DNA from: Clostridia bacterium
Lineage (GTDB): Bacteria; Bacillota; Clostridia; Christensenellales; DUVY01
Direction of reading: 5' to 3'
Length of the DNA stretch: 24,840 nt
Assembly (NCBI GenBank): GCA_026001225.1
Contig: BNZQ01000026.1
Location: 1 to 24,840 of the forward strand
The position numbers and the translations under genes are program-made. This document shows, in pieces, positions 1 through 8,230 of the stretch; within the stretch, counting starts at the first letter, position 1; each line of letters opens with the position of its first letter. Under the pieces are notes generated by a model. The model was given only the letters and a program-made list of their open reading frames with translations, did not search any database and had not been told where the DNA came from.

Positions 1-871
1 TGGCGCGGTAAGCGGCGCGGGGAGCTACGTCGGCGGTATCGCGGGACGCGTTCAGAACACGTGTAACGGCGATTACACCGCGACGTTCAGCAACAATAAA
101 AACACGGCGGCGGTCGTCGGCAACGGGAATTACGTCGGCGGGCTGATCGGGTACCAAGGCAGTACGGGGTACTCCTCCTATCCCACGCGCTATGCCGGGC
201 TGATCGTTTCGAGCTGTCAAAACACCGGCGCGGTGAGCGGAAAAAACTATACCGGCGGCATCGTCGGATATGCCGAGCTGTTGCAAAAGCTGTCCGCCTC
301 GGTCAACTCGGCCGACGTCGGCGGAGCCGATTATGTCGGCGGGTATATCGGAAAGGCGGCCGACGCCGAGGTGGATTTGATCACGAACGGCGGCGGAGTC
401 ACGGTCACGGGCCGGGGTTATGTGGGCGGCATCGCCGGATACATCGGCGCGATAAAAAACAGTACCAACAACGGCGCGGTCGTGTCGATCGCGGTGATCA
501 TCGAGGAATCCGAAAGCCGCGCCTATTTGGGCGGCCTCGCGGGGTATGCGACGGGCATCACGAATTGCACCAATAACGGTGATATAACCGAGGTAAACGT
601 CGGGCGGTACGTCGGCGGTATCGTCGGGTATTTGTCGCTTTACAACAATGCGGCGGTGGACGGAAACGTCAACAATGGCGCGGTAAGCGGCGCGGGGAGC
701 TACGTCGGCGGTATCGCGGGACGCGTTCAGAACACGTGTAACGGCGATTACACCGCGACGTTCAGCAACAATAAAAACACGGCGGCGGTCGTCGGCAACG
801 GGAATTACGTCGGCGGGCTGATCGGGTACCAAGGCAGTACGGGGTACTCCTCCTATCCCACGCGCTATGCC
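1..871 (+). repeat. Exact intragenic duplication, 196 bp at a 675-bp period
   Basis: Bases 1-196 and 676-871 are identical at every position I compared. The 675-bp offset equals 225 codons, so the reading frame is kept. After the identical block the copies diverge (GGGCTGATC versus AAATTGACG), although the protein repeat pattern continues. The lack of synonymous differences points to very recent duplication or ongoing gene conversion within the repeat protein. The left edge of the first copy is outside the window, so the identical block may be longer. Confidence 0.9.
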
Positions 872-1051
872 AAATTGACGGTTTCCGCTTGCGTAAACTC
901 GGGGGCGGTGACGGGCGGAAATTATGTGGCCGGCATCCTTGCCTACGGCGCGTATGCGGAAAAATCCGGGTCGGTTTGGGCGACAAACGGCAACAGCGGT
1001 CTCATCTCGGGCACGGGCCCGTCGGGCCCGTTGTATGCCGATTTGGCTTGA
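2..1051 (+). CDS. GLUG-motif repeat surface protein (5' end outside window)
   Basis: The reading frame is open from the first bases of the window, so this is the C-terminal part (about 349 residues) of a longer protein. It consists of recurring units built on a Y-V-G-G-I-x-G-Y core; I count about ten, including NYVGGLIGY, NYTGGIVGY, GYVGGIAGY and RYVGGIVGY, separated by Asn/Thr/Gly-rich linkers such as CTNNGDIT. This is the GLUG repeat pattern found in large secreted or surface proteins of gut Firmicutes, where the repeats probably form a stacked beta structure. Substrate and binding partner cannot be read from this part. There is no C-terminal LPXTG sorting signal or membrane anchor, so attachment must come from the missing N-terminal part or from other means. 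A 196-bp segment is present twice with no base difference. The stop lies 4 bp before the next gene, which suggests co-transcription. Confidence 0.8.
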   Translation, partial: GAVSGAGSYVGGIAGRVQNTCNGDYTATFSNNKNTAAVVGNGNYVGGLIGYQGSTGYSSYPTRYAGLIVSSCQNTGAVSGKNYTGGIVGYAELLQKLSASVNSADVGGADYVGGYIGKAADAEVDLITNGGGVTVTGRGYVGGIAGYIGAIKNSTNNGAVVSIAVIIEESESRAYLGGLAGYATGITNCTNNGDITEVNVGRYVGGIVGYLSLYNNAAVDGNVNNGAVSGAGSYVGGIAGRVQNTCNGDYTATFSNNKNTAAVVGNGNYVGGLIGYQGSTGYSSYPTRYAKLTVSACVNSGAVTGGNYVAGILAYGAYAEKSGSVWATNGNSGLISGTGPSGPLYADLA

Positions 1052-1055
1052 GCCT

Positions 1056-2048
1056 ATGAACATTCACAAGGTTTACTATCACCACCTTTCGTCGCGGCAC
1101 AGGGCGGTTTACGAGACCCTCGAAAGGGGATTTCTGGCCTTTGAGCCGGAGATCGCCGTGACCCGCGTCGAACGTTCCGCGATCGGCGACATTTTGAACG
1201 CCGTGTTGCTTGACAATCCGTTGCTGTTTTCCTTCCGCGACATCACGTTCCACACGAGCGGGCCGCGGACGGACATTTTTCCGCAATATCTTTATTCCGC
1301 AAGGGAAGTCGCCGAGATTTCACGTCTGTGCAAGGCCGCCGTTTCAAAAATCAGCGCGCGGTTTCCGACAGGCGGCGATTGGGAAAAGGAGCTTTATATT
1401 CACGATTGTCTGTGTCAAAACGTTACATACAAGGAGGTCGGGCACACCGCGCATTCCATCGTCGGGCCGCTTACGGGCAAGACGGGCGTTTGCGAGGGGA
1501 TTGCTAAAACCGCAAAGCTGCTGTTTGACAAGGCGCAAATCGACTGTTGCGTCGTGATGGGGAACGTCAAAGCCCGGGATCAAGCCGCCTTGACCGAAAA
1601 GCATATGTGGAACAAGGTGAAAATCGACGGCATTTGGTACAATTTGGATATTACCTTTGACGCCACGGTAGGCGACGGAGAATCCAAGCGTTACGATTAT
1701 TTCAATCTTTCGGACGAGGAGATAAAAATCGACCATGCGCAATCGCTGGACGCCGGCATCCGTTGCCCGGAGTCCGCGCGCGGATATTACGAGACAAACG
1801 GACTTGTCATGCACAACCAACAAAAATTTGCAAGTTTTTTGAAAAAATCCATTGCAAATCGGATCTTTGACGTGACGGTCAAGCTGCCCTCGGCCGCGGA
1901 CGCCGAAACCGCACACGCCAAGGTCATGCAAAATGTCCAAAAAGTACTGGACGAGATGAAACAGCCGTATCGGAACGTGCAAGTTTTTTACAACAGCGAT
2001 CAACGGATCTTTAATGTGAAAATCATCAAGAATGAAAATGGGTCGTGA
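1056..2048 (+). CDS. Transglutaminase-like superfamily protein
   Basis: This is a 330-residue protein with a transglutaminase-like core at about residues 110-225. The catalytic triad is visible: Cys146 in GKTGVCEGIAKT, His183 in EKHMWNKVKIDG and Asp198 in WYNLDITFD. This is the usual order for bacterial transglutaminase-like cysteine proteases and amidases. About 110 residues precede the core and about 100 follow it; neither resembles a family I know. I see no signal peptide or membrane segment, so the protein is probably cytoplasmic despite following a surface-protein gene. I chose ATG 1056 because it is the first start after the upstream stop (4-bp gap) and because the sequence before it reads as out-of-frame translation of the GLUG gene. 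No good ribosome binding site is seen, so translation may be coupled. Substrate unknown; protease, amidase or cross-linking activity are all possible. Confidence 0.75.
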   Translation: MNIHKVYYHHLSSRHRAVYETLERGFLAFEPEIAVTRVERSAIGDILNAVLLDNPLLFSFRDITFHTSGPRTDIFPQYLYSAREVAEISRLCKAAVSKISARFPTGGDWEKELYIHDCLCQNVTYKEVGHTAHSIVGPLTGKTGVCEGIAKTAKLLFDKAQIDCCVVMGNVKARDQAALTEKHMWNKVKIDGIWYNLDITFDATVGDGESKRYDYFNLSDEEIKIDHAQSLDAGIRCPESARGYYETNGLVMHNQQKFASFLKKSIANRIFDVTVKLPSAADAETAHAKVMQNVQKVLDEMKQPYRNVQVFYNSDQRIFNVKIIKNENGS

Positions 2049-2424
2049 GTAAGTGTCTAACCCGCCGTTTTTGGATAGAATTTGCAGAGGGCAACGAGCA
2101 TTTAGAATTTTAGGGGATTTTGAGGGCATTGGGAAACCTCATTCCATAACAAATAAATACATTACACCATTATTTGTAGTGGAAGTCGAGTTTCCTTTCA
2201 GCGGCACAACGGCTTCAAAATTCACTAAGTCCGAAATCAAAGACCTTTTCATCTTGCCATTACTCAACCCACTAAAACCGATCGAAATGCGATTAAAACC
2301 GCCTTTATACATCGGTTTCGGTCTGAGTTGGGAATGGGCAGGGAACGCAGTGGATAACAGGTAATACTTACTTTTACCTGCCTCCACTTCTCAATCGCCC
2401 CCCCGCCGCATATCCTATTTATAT
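2049..2424. other. 376-bp lower-GC stretch without an assignable gene
   Basis: Base composition here is visibly more AT-rich than in neighbouring genes. Two long open frames overlap on opposite strands: plus 2053-2364 (103 codons) and minus 2387-2139 (82 codons from GTG). Neither has a recognisable motif or a clear ribosome binding site. The minus-strand product contains GGFNRISIGFSGLSNG and ends in a hydrophobic MYLFVME. An open frame on both strands over 250 bp is unusual for non-coding DNA of this composition, but I cannot say which strand codes, if either. It may be a remnant of inserted DNA or a dispersed repeat. Confidence 0.4.
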
Positions 2425-3174
2425 ATGGATATACGACGCACCCGATCGCAAACCCCAAAACACAAAAAACCGAAATCCGAAAACTTCGTGCGCAACGTGG
2501 TCGTCAATTTGGTTTTGGCGGCGGTCGTCGTGGGCGTATTCGCTTTAAGCCTGATCCCGCAAATCACGGCGGCGTTCAATCCGCATCAAAACGGCGCGTA
2601 TTACCGCGGCAACCCGCAAAACAAGAATATCGCTCTCATGGTCAACGTCTATTGGGGCAACGAGTATATCGACAGCATGCTGCAAGTCTTGGCGGACGAG
2701 AACGTCAAATCGACGTTCTTCGTGGGCGGCTCGTGGGCGGCAAGCAATTCCGAAATTTTGGAGAAAATCCACAAGGCAGGACACGAAATCGGCAACCACG
2801 GCTATTACCACAAGGATCACAAGCTTTTGAGCGAAGCCCGTAACCACGAGGAAATCAACATTACCCATAAATTGGTGGAAAGTCTGATCGGCGTCAAAAT
2901 GAATTTGTTCGCCCCGCCGAGCGGCAGCTTCTCGAACGCGACAATCAAAGTAGCGAACGATCTCGGCTATAAAACAATCATGTGGAGCCGCGACACGATC
3001 GATTGGCGCGACAAGGACGCCGACCTCATCTATAACCGCGCGGTCAAAAACATGAAAAACGGGGATTTCATTCTCATGCACCCCACGGCCTGCACATTGC
3101 AAGCCCTTCCCCGTATCTTAAAAACCGTGCGCGAAGCGGGATTTCGGGCGACGACCGTAACCGAAACCTTATAA
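2425..3174 (+). CDS. YlxY/PdaB-like polysaccharide deacetylase-fold protein, altered active site
   Basis: This 249-residue protein has one membrane segment near residues 23-46, then an extracytoplasmic NodB-homology domain. Readable family motifs are EIGNHGYYH (metal-ligand His125 and His129), FAPPSGSF in place of the motif-3 RxPxG, DTIDW (about 190-194) and ILMHPT (His219). The first motif, normally TFDDG or TFDISWG and carrying the catalytic base and a metal Asp, reads ALMVNVYWG, so both acidic residues are lost. From memory, the sporulation-associated YlxY branch also carries an Asn in this motif, which is why I place it there rather than with active PdaA or PdaB. It could be a non-catalytic peptidoglycan-binding protein. 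ATG 2425 starts the frame; no convincing ribosome binding site is present. A hairpin terminator follows the stop. Confidence 0.75.
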   Translation: MDIRRTRSQTPKHKKPKSENFVRNVVVNLVLAAVVVGVFALSLIPQITAAFNPHQNGAYYRGNPQNKNIALMVNVYWGNEYIDSMLQVLADENVKSTFFVGGSWAASNSEILEKIHKAGHEIGNHGYYHKDHKLLSEARNHEEINITHKLVESLIGVKMNLFAPPSGSFSNATIKVANDLGYKTIMWSRDTIDWRDKDADLIYNRAVKNMKNGDFILMHPTACTLQALPRILKTVREAGFRATTVTETL

Positions 3175-3175
3175 C

Positions 3176-3220
3176 GCCGACGGAGGTTCGCCCGCCAATG
3201 GCGTCGGCATTTGTATTTTT
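3176..3220 (+). terminator. Intrinsic terminator after the deacetylase-fold gene
   Basis: GCCGACG (3176-3182) pairs perfectly with CGTCGGC (3202-3208), and a T-rich run (ATTTGTATTTTT) follows. It begins 1 bp after the TAA stop of the upstream gene. Confidence 0.7.
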
Positions 3221-3238
3221 GAGCAGGCACGAAAAGAA

Positions 3239-3337
3239 GTCATTACGAGCCGATGTTATACCGAGGCGTCGTAATCGCAACTCCTTGTAAAGCGATCGAG
3301 ATTCCACGGGGCCGCTTCGCGCCCCTCTGAATTACAC
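3239..3337. repeat. Dispersed GTCATTACGAG-type intergenic repeat
   Basis: The segment begins GTCATTACGAGC, contains CGAGATTCCACGGGG and GGGGCCGCTTCGCGCCCC, and ends CTCTGAATTACAC, so the ends are roughly inverted. Sequences of the type GTCATTxCGAGC...GATTCC are widely dispersed between genes in many bacteria. A related but different copy is present at 14273-14398. Confidence 0.55.
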
Positions 3338-3423
3338 TTTTTGCGCGTTGCGCTTCTCCGATACAGCCTTCTCCTCGATCCATAAAGCAAATATCGTCGC
3401 CCTGTTCGCCCGCCCGTTTTCGA

Positions 3424-3452
3424 TTGCAATATTCGCGAAAAAAGGGTATACT
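3424..3452 (+). promoter_or_regulatory. Vegetative-type promoter for the membrane protein gene
   Basis: TTGCAA (3424-3429) and TATACT (3447-3452) are separated by exactly 17 bp. An AGGAG ribosome binding site (3481-3485) and ATG 3495 follow, giving a leader of roughly 35 nt. Confidence 0.75.
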
Positions 3453-3494
3453 ATTATTCAAGATAATGGCATTTTTAAAAAGGAGCTTTGCGTT

Positions 3495-4181
3495 ATGGGA
3501 AATTTCCGGGCTATACGCGGAAAAGGCGCGAACATGTACTACATGTTCAAGAGCGACGCGCGGCGGCACAGCCTGCAAGCGTCCAACTCAATCTTAAAAA
3601 TTTTTTGGGTTTTAGCGGTCATCGCTCTCATCGCCGGCGTAGCGCTTTTCGCCGGTTCGTTGGCTCTGTGGTTTCTCGTGCTTATCTTGTTCAGTTGGTG
3701 GCTTCCTCAAGCTCTCGATTCATGGATGCCCGATTTAATGGATTTTGCGGGAAAGATGACGTTAGTCGCGCTGATCGCTTTGGCCGTATTTGCGGTCGTA
3801 TACCTGATCAAATTCGCGATCGAATGGATAGCCGTCCTGCACGAATGTCACGAATTAAAAAAAGACGGCGCGGCCAATAAAATTTATCTCGACATTTCCG
3901 GCGCCGTCAAGATCGTGAAGCTGTGCAATCTGGCCGCGTTTATACTCGTCGCAGGGCTTATGACGGCTCTGTCTTTCATGATAAAAGGAAACGGCGCTGA
4001 TCAGGATTCGACATTATCCGTCATTTTCGTTGTTGTGACGATCGTCGTCCTGATCGCCAACAAAATCGTCTCGGTGAAGCAATTCCAAAGAGTACAGCCG
4101 CAAATCGACACGGTCAAAGCCGCGCGCGGCGAATTAAAAGAAGCACGGAAAGAAGAACAGTCAGCCAAAAAGAATAAATAA
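3495..4181 (+). CDS. Multi-span membrane protein of unknown function
   Basis: This is a 228-residue protein I do not recognise. Hydrophobic stretches suggest about five membrane segments, near residues 33-53, 55-73, 88-112, 145-163 and 174-193. They are separated by a short loop with ECHELKKDG and a soluble stretch KIYLDISGAVK. The C-terminus is highly charged and Lys/Glu-rich (KAARGELKEARKEEQSAKK), probably a cytoplasmic coiled coil. ATG 3495 is chosen because AGGAG lies 9 bp upstream and a strong promoter lies just before it; the frame stays open further 5' but lies upstream of the promoter. It appears to be a single-gene unit, with its own promoter upstream and a hairpin region shared with the convergent recG downstream. 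Confidence 0.7.
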   Translation: MGNFRAIRGKGANMYYMFKSDARRHSLQASNSILKIFWVLAVIALIAGVALFAGSLALWFLVLILFSWWLPQALDSWMPDLMDFAGKMTLVALIALAVFAVVYLIKFAIEWIAVLHECHELKKDGAANKIYLDISGAVKIVKLCNLAAFILVAGLMTALSFMIKGNGADQDSTLSVIFVVVTIVVLIANKIVSVKQFQRVQPQIDTVKAARGELKEARKEEQSAKKNK

Positions 4182-4193
4182 ACAAGCTTTTTA

Positions 4194-4288
4194 CTTTGTA
4201 CTCTATCCGATTTTTCTTTTTCAGTCGGGCGGTTTTCTTTTGACCGGCCTGCCCTGATCGACAACCTCAAAGAAAAAAGCCCGATCAG
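4194..4288. terminator. Hairpin region between convergent genes, first of two related copies
   Basis: CTTTGTACTCTATCCG (4194-4209) is followed by a T-rich run, then TCGGGCGGTTTTCTTT, and after a spacer an imperfect complement AAAGAAAAAAGCCCGA. CTGATCG and CGATCAG also pair on the minus strand. It lies between the membrane protein gene and recG, overlapping the recG stop by a few bases, so it probably terminates transcription from both sides. The 5' half recurs almost unchanged at 15327-15385. Confidence 0.65.
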
Positions 4289-6267
4289 TTAAACGTTACC
4301 TCGCCCAAATCGCCATCGCCGGCGAGATCGGCGGCGCGCTCCAAATCGGAGCGCGTTTTTTCATCCCTCAACAACGCGTCCGCAAGCTCCCGCGCATCGC
4401 GGATCATATCGGCGGACACGGGCAGATCGGCGCGGCCGTGCTGCTTTAAGCCCAAAAACTCCCCCGCCCCGCGCTGCTCGTAATCGTACTCGGCCAGCTT
4501 AAAGCCGTCGTCGGTGGTTTTCAAAACGTTCAAACGATTCACGGCGGGCTCGTCCAAATCGCCGCCCGACAACAGAAAGCACCACGCTTTTTGCCCCTTA
4601 CGGCCGACACGCCCGCGCAGCTGATGCAGTTGGGACAGCCCGAACCGGTCGGCGTCGCAGATCACCATGACCGTCGCCTCGGACACGTCGATCCCCACCT
4701 CCACCACCGTCGTCGAAACAAGGCAACGGATTTCCCCCGCCGCGAAGGAGGATAAAACCTTGTTCTTTTCCGCCTCTTTCATACGCCCATGCAGGGTTCC
4801 GATCCCGAAAGCGGCCGGCGGCGTTTCCCTCAAGGCCGCCGATAAGGTTTTCACGCCTGTCAAGGGTTTTCCTTCCGAGCCGCCTCCGAAATCCTCCCCG
4901 CCGCTTTCTCCGTCCTCGTCCCCTTCCACACGCGGACAAATGAAATAGGCGCGCTCGTTTTGCGCAAGCCGTCCGGCGATAAAACCGTACATAGCGGAAA
5001 CTTTTTCCGCGCCGACATAACTCGTCATCACGTCGCGGGCGACACGCGCCGCATGCAACCGGGATAACTGCAAATCGCCGTACAGCGCAAGGGACAGCGT
5101 GCGCGGAATAGGCGTCGCGGACAACGCCAACACGTCGGGCAACGCTCCCTTCTTTTCGATCGCGCCGCGCTGGGCGACGCCGAAACGATGCTGCTCATCG
5201 GTCACGGCCAGCGCCAAATCCCGGAATTCCACGCCCGCCGAAAAGACCGAATGCGTGCCGATCACGACCGCGCAATTCCCATATCGAATGTTAAAATAAG
5301 CCGTTTCGCGTTCAGCCTTTTTCATCGAACCTGTCAAAAGTGCTATATTGAACGGCATATTCGAGAATACTTTGAGCGCGTTTTGATAATGCTGCCGCGC
5401 CAAAATTTCAGTCGGCGCCATAAACACCGCCTGATGCCCCGACGCGGCGGCCATGTACAGGGCGGTGAACGCGACCGCCGTTTTGCCGCTGCCTACGTCG
5501 CCCTCCAACAGGCGGTTCATGACTGCGGGGCCGCGCAAATCCCTCGCGATTTCGCGGATCGCGTTCATTTGATCGCCCGTCAACGTAAAAGGAAAGCTCT
5601 TCAAAAAGTCCGCGATCTGCCCGTTGGTCGCGCCGTAGACCGTCCGCCGCTTCAAGCCCGCATTCCGCTCGCGCAGGATCGAATAAACCGCGAGTTTCAC
5701 AGATAGTTCTCGCGTTTGCAGCGTCCGCCGCGCCGCCGCCGCGCCCTCGACAGAGGTCGGGCAATGGATTTCCCGATACAAGGAACTGTCGGAGGCATTC
5801 TCTTTTAAGGCCTTTTGCAGAATACTTTGCGCTTTATAAGCGGGTAAGACCGTCCCGCCGCTTTCAAATTTGCGGTACAGCGGCAGAATTTTTCCCAACC
5901 GTTTCAAATTGTCCGCTTTCTCGAACAGAGGATTGAGCAGCTGCAATTTGCCATTTTTTTGAATTTCGGCTTTGCCGAAAAAGAGGTATTCCGTATGAGG
6001 GATAAGATTCTTTTTCGTATAGGGACGGTTGAACCACACGGCGGAAAAGGCCGTGCCCGCCGCCCCCGCCGCCGCGCCGCCCGCGTTCGGAACGACCTCG
6101 TGCAAAACCGCGCGGGCTACGCTCAAACCACGCCGCGCGCGCGCGACAAAGACGGATTCGGCGGACGCCCGAACAAGGGCGTATTCGCCGTCCCGCGCTT
6201 CTTTTACGCGTATTTCAACGCGCGCGTCCAAATATTTATAGGGGAAATGATCGAGAATCCCGTTCAT
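4285..6267 (-). CDS. recG: ATP-dependent DNA helicase RecG, short N-terminus
   Basis: RecG remodels stalled replication forks and branch-migrates Holliday junctions. Recognisable parts of this 660-residue protein: the wedge/OB-type region at about 15-118; Walker A GDVGSGKT (256-263); the DExH box as DEQH (357-360); SATPIPRT (383-390); the LHGRMK segment; TTVVEVGIDV; and QLRGRVGR (motif VI). The C-terminal RecG-specific tail has the QRGAGEFLGLKQHG signature. A Gly/Asp/Glu-rich low-complexity insert (GDEDGESGGEDFGGG) sits between the helicase lobes. The protein starts at HFPYKYLD, so the roughly 25-residue N-terminal segment usual in RecG (the VGPK..A..L.KLGI..V.DLL type) is absent. An in-frame TGA lies directly before the ATG, and I found no such segment in the other frames upstream. 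No ribosome binding site is visible. It is the last gene of the asp23-fakA-recG group. Confidence 0.93.
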   Translation of the reverse strand: MNGILDHFPYKYLDARVEIRVKEARDGEYALVRASAESVFVARARRGLSVARAVLHEVVPNAGGAAAGAAGTAFSAVWFNRPYTKKNLIPHTEYLFFGKAEIQKNGKLQLLNPLFEKADNLKRLGKILPLYRKFESGGTVLPAYKAQSILQKALKENASDSSLYREIHCPTSVEGAAAARRTLQTRELSVKLAVYSILRERNAGLKRRTVYGATNGQIADFLKSFPFTLTGDQMNAIREIARDLRGPAVMNRLLEGDVGSGKTAVAFTALYMAAASGHQAVFMAPTEILARQHYQNALKVFSNMPFNIALLTGSMKKAERETAYFNIRYGNCAVVIGTHSVFSAGVEFRDLALAVTDEQHRFGVAQRGAIEKKGALPDVLALSATPIPRTLSLALYGDLQLSRLHAARVARDVMTSYVGAEKVSAMYGFIAGRLAQNERAYFICPRVEGDEDGESGGEDFGGGSEGKPLTGVKTLSAALRETPPAAFGIGTLHGRMKEAEKNKVLSSFAAGEIRCLVSTTVVEVGIDVSEATVMVICDADRFGLSQLHQLRGRVGRKGQKAWCFLLSGGDLDEPAVNRLNVLKTTDDGFKLAEYDYEQRGAGEFLGLKQHGRADLPVSADMIRDARELADALLRDEKTRSDLERAADLAGDGDLGEVTFN

Positions 6268-6299
6268 TCAAATCAGTGATACAAACAGTGCGAAAACAT

Positions 6300-6428
6300 A
6301 AAATGACGGTGCAGACACGAGCAAGACAAGGCATACGAAATTTTACGAAAGGGGGTGTACTCTGACGTACATGACCTGAGAAAAATTTTGCATAACGCAG
6401 TATTGCGACGTGTATCCGCCGTCATTTT
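6300..6428. repeat. Palindromic element A, overlapping the fakA stop codon
   Basis: AAAATGACGG (6300-6309) and CCGTCATTTT (6419-6428) form perfect 10-bp inverted ends. Inside are smaller complementary stretches (AAATTTTA...AAAAATTTT) flanking GTGTACTCTGACGTACATGACC. The last base of the right arm is part of the fakA stop codon, so the element starts in the stop and fills 129 of the 160 bp before recG. Element B (8231-8354) shares the TGACGG/CCGTCA ends and the TACxTGACCxGA core. Confidence 0.6.
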
Positions 6429-8089
6429 CACGCTAACGATACGATATAATAGTAAAGCGGCTGCCCGCCGTAATAAACGTCGATATCGCACTTCTTATAC
6501 TTTTCCCGAATCTCGTCGGCCAACGCGGACGCCTCGTCCTCCTTGATATCGTTGCCGTAATAGAGAGAAATGCTTCCCACATTCTTGTCCATCATCTTTT
6601 GAATCAGGTCCTTTGTGACGCCGTCCACCTGCAAGCCTTTCGCCAAAATCGCTTTGGAATCGATGCCGATGATGTCGCCCTCTTTTAAATCGAACGCGTC
6701 CACCTGCGTAGAGCGCACGGCGTAGGTCACAAGTCCCGCCTTGACCGCGTCCATCTGCTCGACCATCGCCGCGACGTTTTCCTCGACGGTTCCGTCGGGA
6801 TTGTAGGCGATCATCGCCGCCAGACCTTGCGGGATATTTTGGGACGGAATCACGACGATATTTTTATCGGTAAGGGCTTTGGCCTGCTCGGCCGCGAGAA
6901 TGATATTTTTATTGTTGGGAAGCACAAAGACGTTTTTCGCGGCGACCCTCTCGGCCGCGCGCGCGATATCGTCCGCGCTCGGATTCATCGTTTGCCCGCC
7001 CTCGACGATATAATCGGCCGATAAATCCTTGAAAATATCGACGATCCCCTCGCCCGCGCACACCGAAACGATACCCAAATTTTTAAGCTCTTGCTGCTCT
7101 CTGCCCTTTAAAAGCGCGCGGTTCTGTTCCAGCATGTTCTCGATTTTGGGCCGATCCAGCTCGCCCAGCTCCACCGCCATCGTCAACACCGTGCCCGGCT
7201 CGTTCGTATGGACGTGCACCTTGATCATTTGCAGGTCGCCGATGACCAGCACGCAGTCTCCGATCGTCATCAGTCTCTCGCGGAAGCGGTCGATATCCGA
7301 TTCGGTGGTCTTTTTATGCAGGTTGATTATGAAAAGCTCGGTGCAGTAGGCGAATTCGATCGCGGCCAGATCCTGCAAATTGACGTGAAATTCCTCGAAA
7401 TTTCGCTCGCCGCCGCTCCGGCCCGCGCCTGCGGCGGAGTTGACGGTGTCCGAAAATTCCATACTGACGTTTTCCTGCCCGATCAGTACGTTGTGAAAGC
7501 CCTGAAAGATGACCAAAAGGCCGCGTCCACCCGCGTCCACGACGCCCGCCGTCTTCAAAACGGGGAGCATGTCCGGCGTCTTTTGCAGGATTTCCTCGCC
7601 CGCGTCGATGATTTTTTTTAAATATTCGGCAAAATCGCCCGCTTTCCGCGCGGCGTCGGCGGCGTACTCAGCCATGACGCGCACGACCGTCAGAATCGTG
7701 CCTTCTTTGGGCTTCGTGACCGCTTTATAGGCCGTTTCCGCGCCCGCGTTCAAACCTTTTGCGAACAATTTCGGGGAAATCTCGGTCTGTCCGGTAAACG
7801 CGCCGTTCATGCCCTTGAATATTTGGCTCAAAATGACGCCGCTGTTGCCCCGCGCGCCGCGCAAAGCCCCCCGACTGATCGCGTTCGCGAACGCCTCCAT
7901 CGTATTTTGCGAGGCCGCATTCAATTCCTTCGCCGCCGATTGCATCGTCAGGAACATGTTGGTTCCGGTGTCGCCGTCGGGGACGGGAAATACGTTCAAT
8001 GAATCGACATGCTGTTTATTCTGTTCCAGCAAACTCGCGGCGTTCAGCACCATTTTGCGCCAGGTCGCCGCGTTGATCGTTTTTGCCAT
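6428..8089 (-). CDS. fakA: Fatty acid kinase subunit FakA (DAK2/DegV-type, YloV)
   Basis: FakA phosphorylates fatty acids bound to a FakB (DegV-type) carrier, channelling exogenous fatty acids into phospholipid synthesis. This 553-residue protein has the usual family length. The N-terminal DAK2-type kinase domain (about 5-200) carries the nucleotide and metal-binding motifs NVFPVPDGDTGTNM (around 32-45) and GARGNSGVILSQ (78-89). A middle domain follows, and the C-terminal part (about 340-553) has the NVFVLPNNKNI and VVIPSQNIPQGLAAM features typical of YloV. AGGA precedes the ATG closely (ATAGGAAAATG), and AAGGA lies further upstream. asp23 lies directly upstream, the conserved yloU-yloV pairing. 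No fakB is in the window. The stop codon overlaps palindromic element A. Confidence 0.92.
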   Translation of the reverse strand: MAKTINAATWRKMVLNAASLLEQNKQHVDSLNVFPVPDGDTGTNMFLTMQSAAKELNAASQNTMEAFANAISRGALRGARGNSGVILSQIFKGMNGAFTGQTEISPKLFAKGLNAGAETAYKAVTKPKEGTILTVVRVMAEYAADAARKAGDFAEYLKKIIDAGEEILQKTPDMLPVLKTAGVVDAGGRGLLVIFQGFHNVLIGQENVSMEFSDTVNSAAGAGRSGGERNFEEFHVNLQDLAAIEFAYCTELFIINLHKKTTESDIDRFRERLMTIGDCVLVIGDLQMIKVHVHTNEPGTVLTMAVELGELDRPKIENMLEQNRALLKGREQQELKNLGIVSVCAGEGIVDIFKDLSADYIVEGGQTMNPSADDIARAAERVAAKNVFVLPNNKNIILAAEQAKALTDKNIVVIPSQNIPQGLAAMIAYNPDGTVEENVAAMVEQMDAVKAGLVTYAVRSTQVDAFDLKEGDIIGIDSKAILAKGLQVDGVTKDLIQKMMDKNVGSISLYYGNDIKEDEASALADEIREKYKKCDIDVYYGGQPLYYYIVSLA

Positions 8090-8230
8090 TTTCCTATAAA
8101 TCCTTTTTGTTTTGTTTGAGGGCTTTCACCCTCCGAATAAATTCTGACAGTTCGCATTTTATAGACCACATATACCCTGTCGCGCAGTATAGTGTAACGA
8201 CTTAACCCATTTTTTGTTTTCGACCGACTT

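Noticed and set aside
924..1055. N-terminal extension of the transglutaminase-like frame overlapping the GLUG gene
   Set aside because: It is the shifted-frame reading of GLUG repeat codons; the family-like protein starts at ATG 1056.
3239..3337. CRISPR repeat
   Set aside because: It is a single palindromic segment with no regular spacer-repeat array; it fits a dispersed intergenic repeat.
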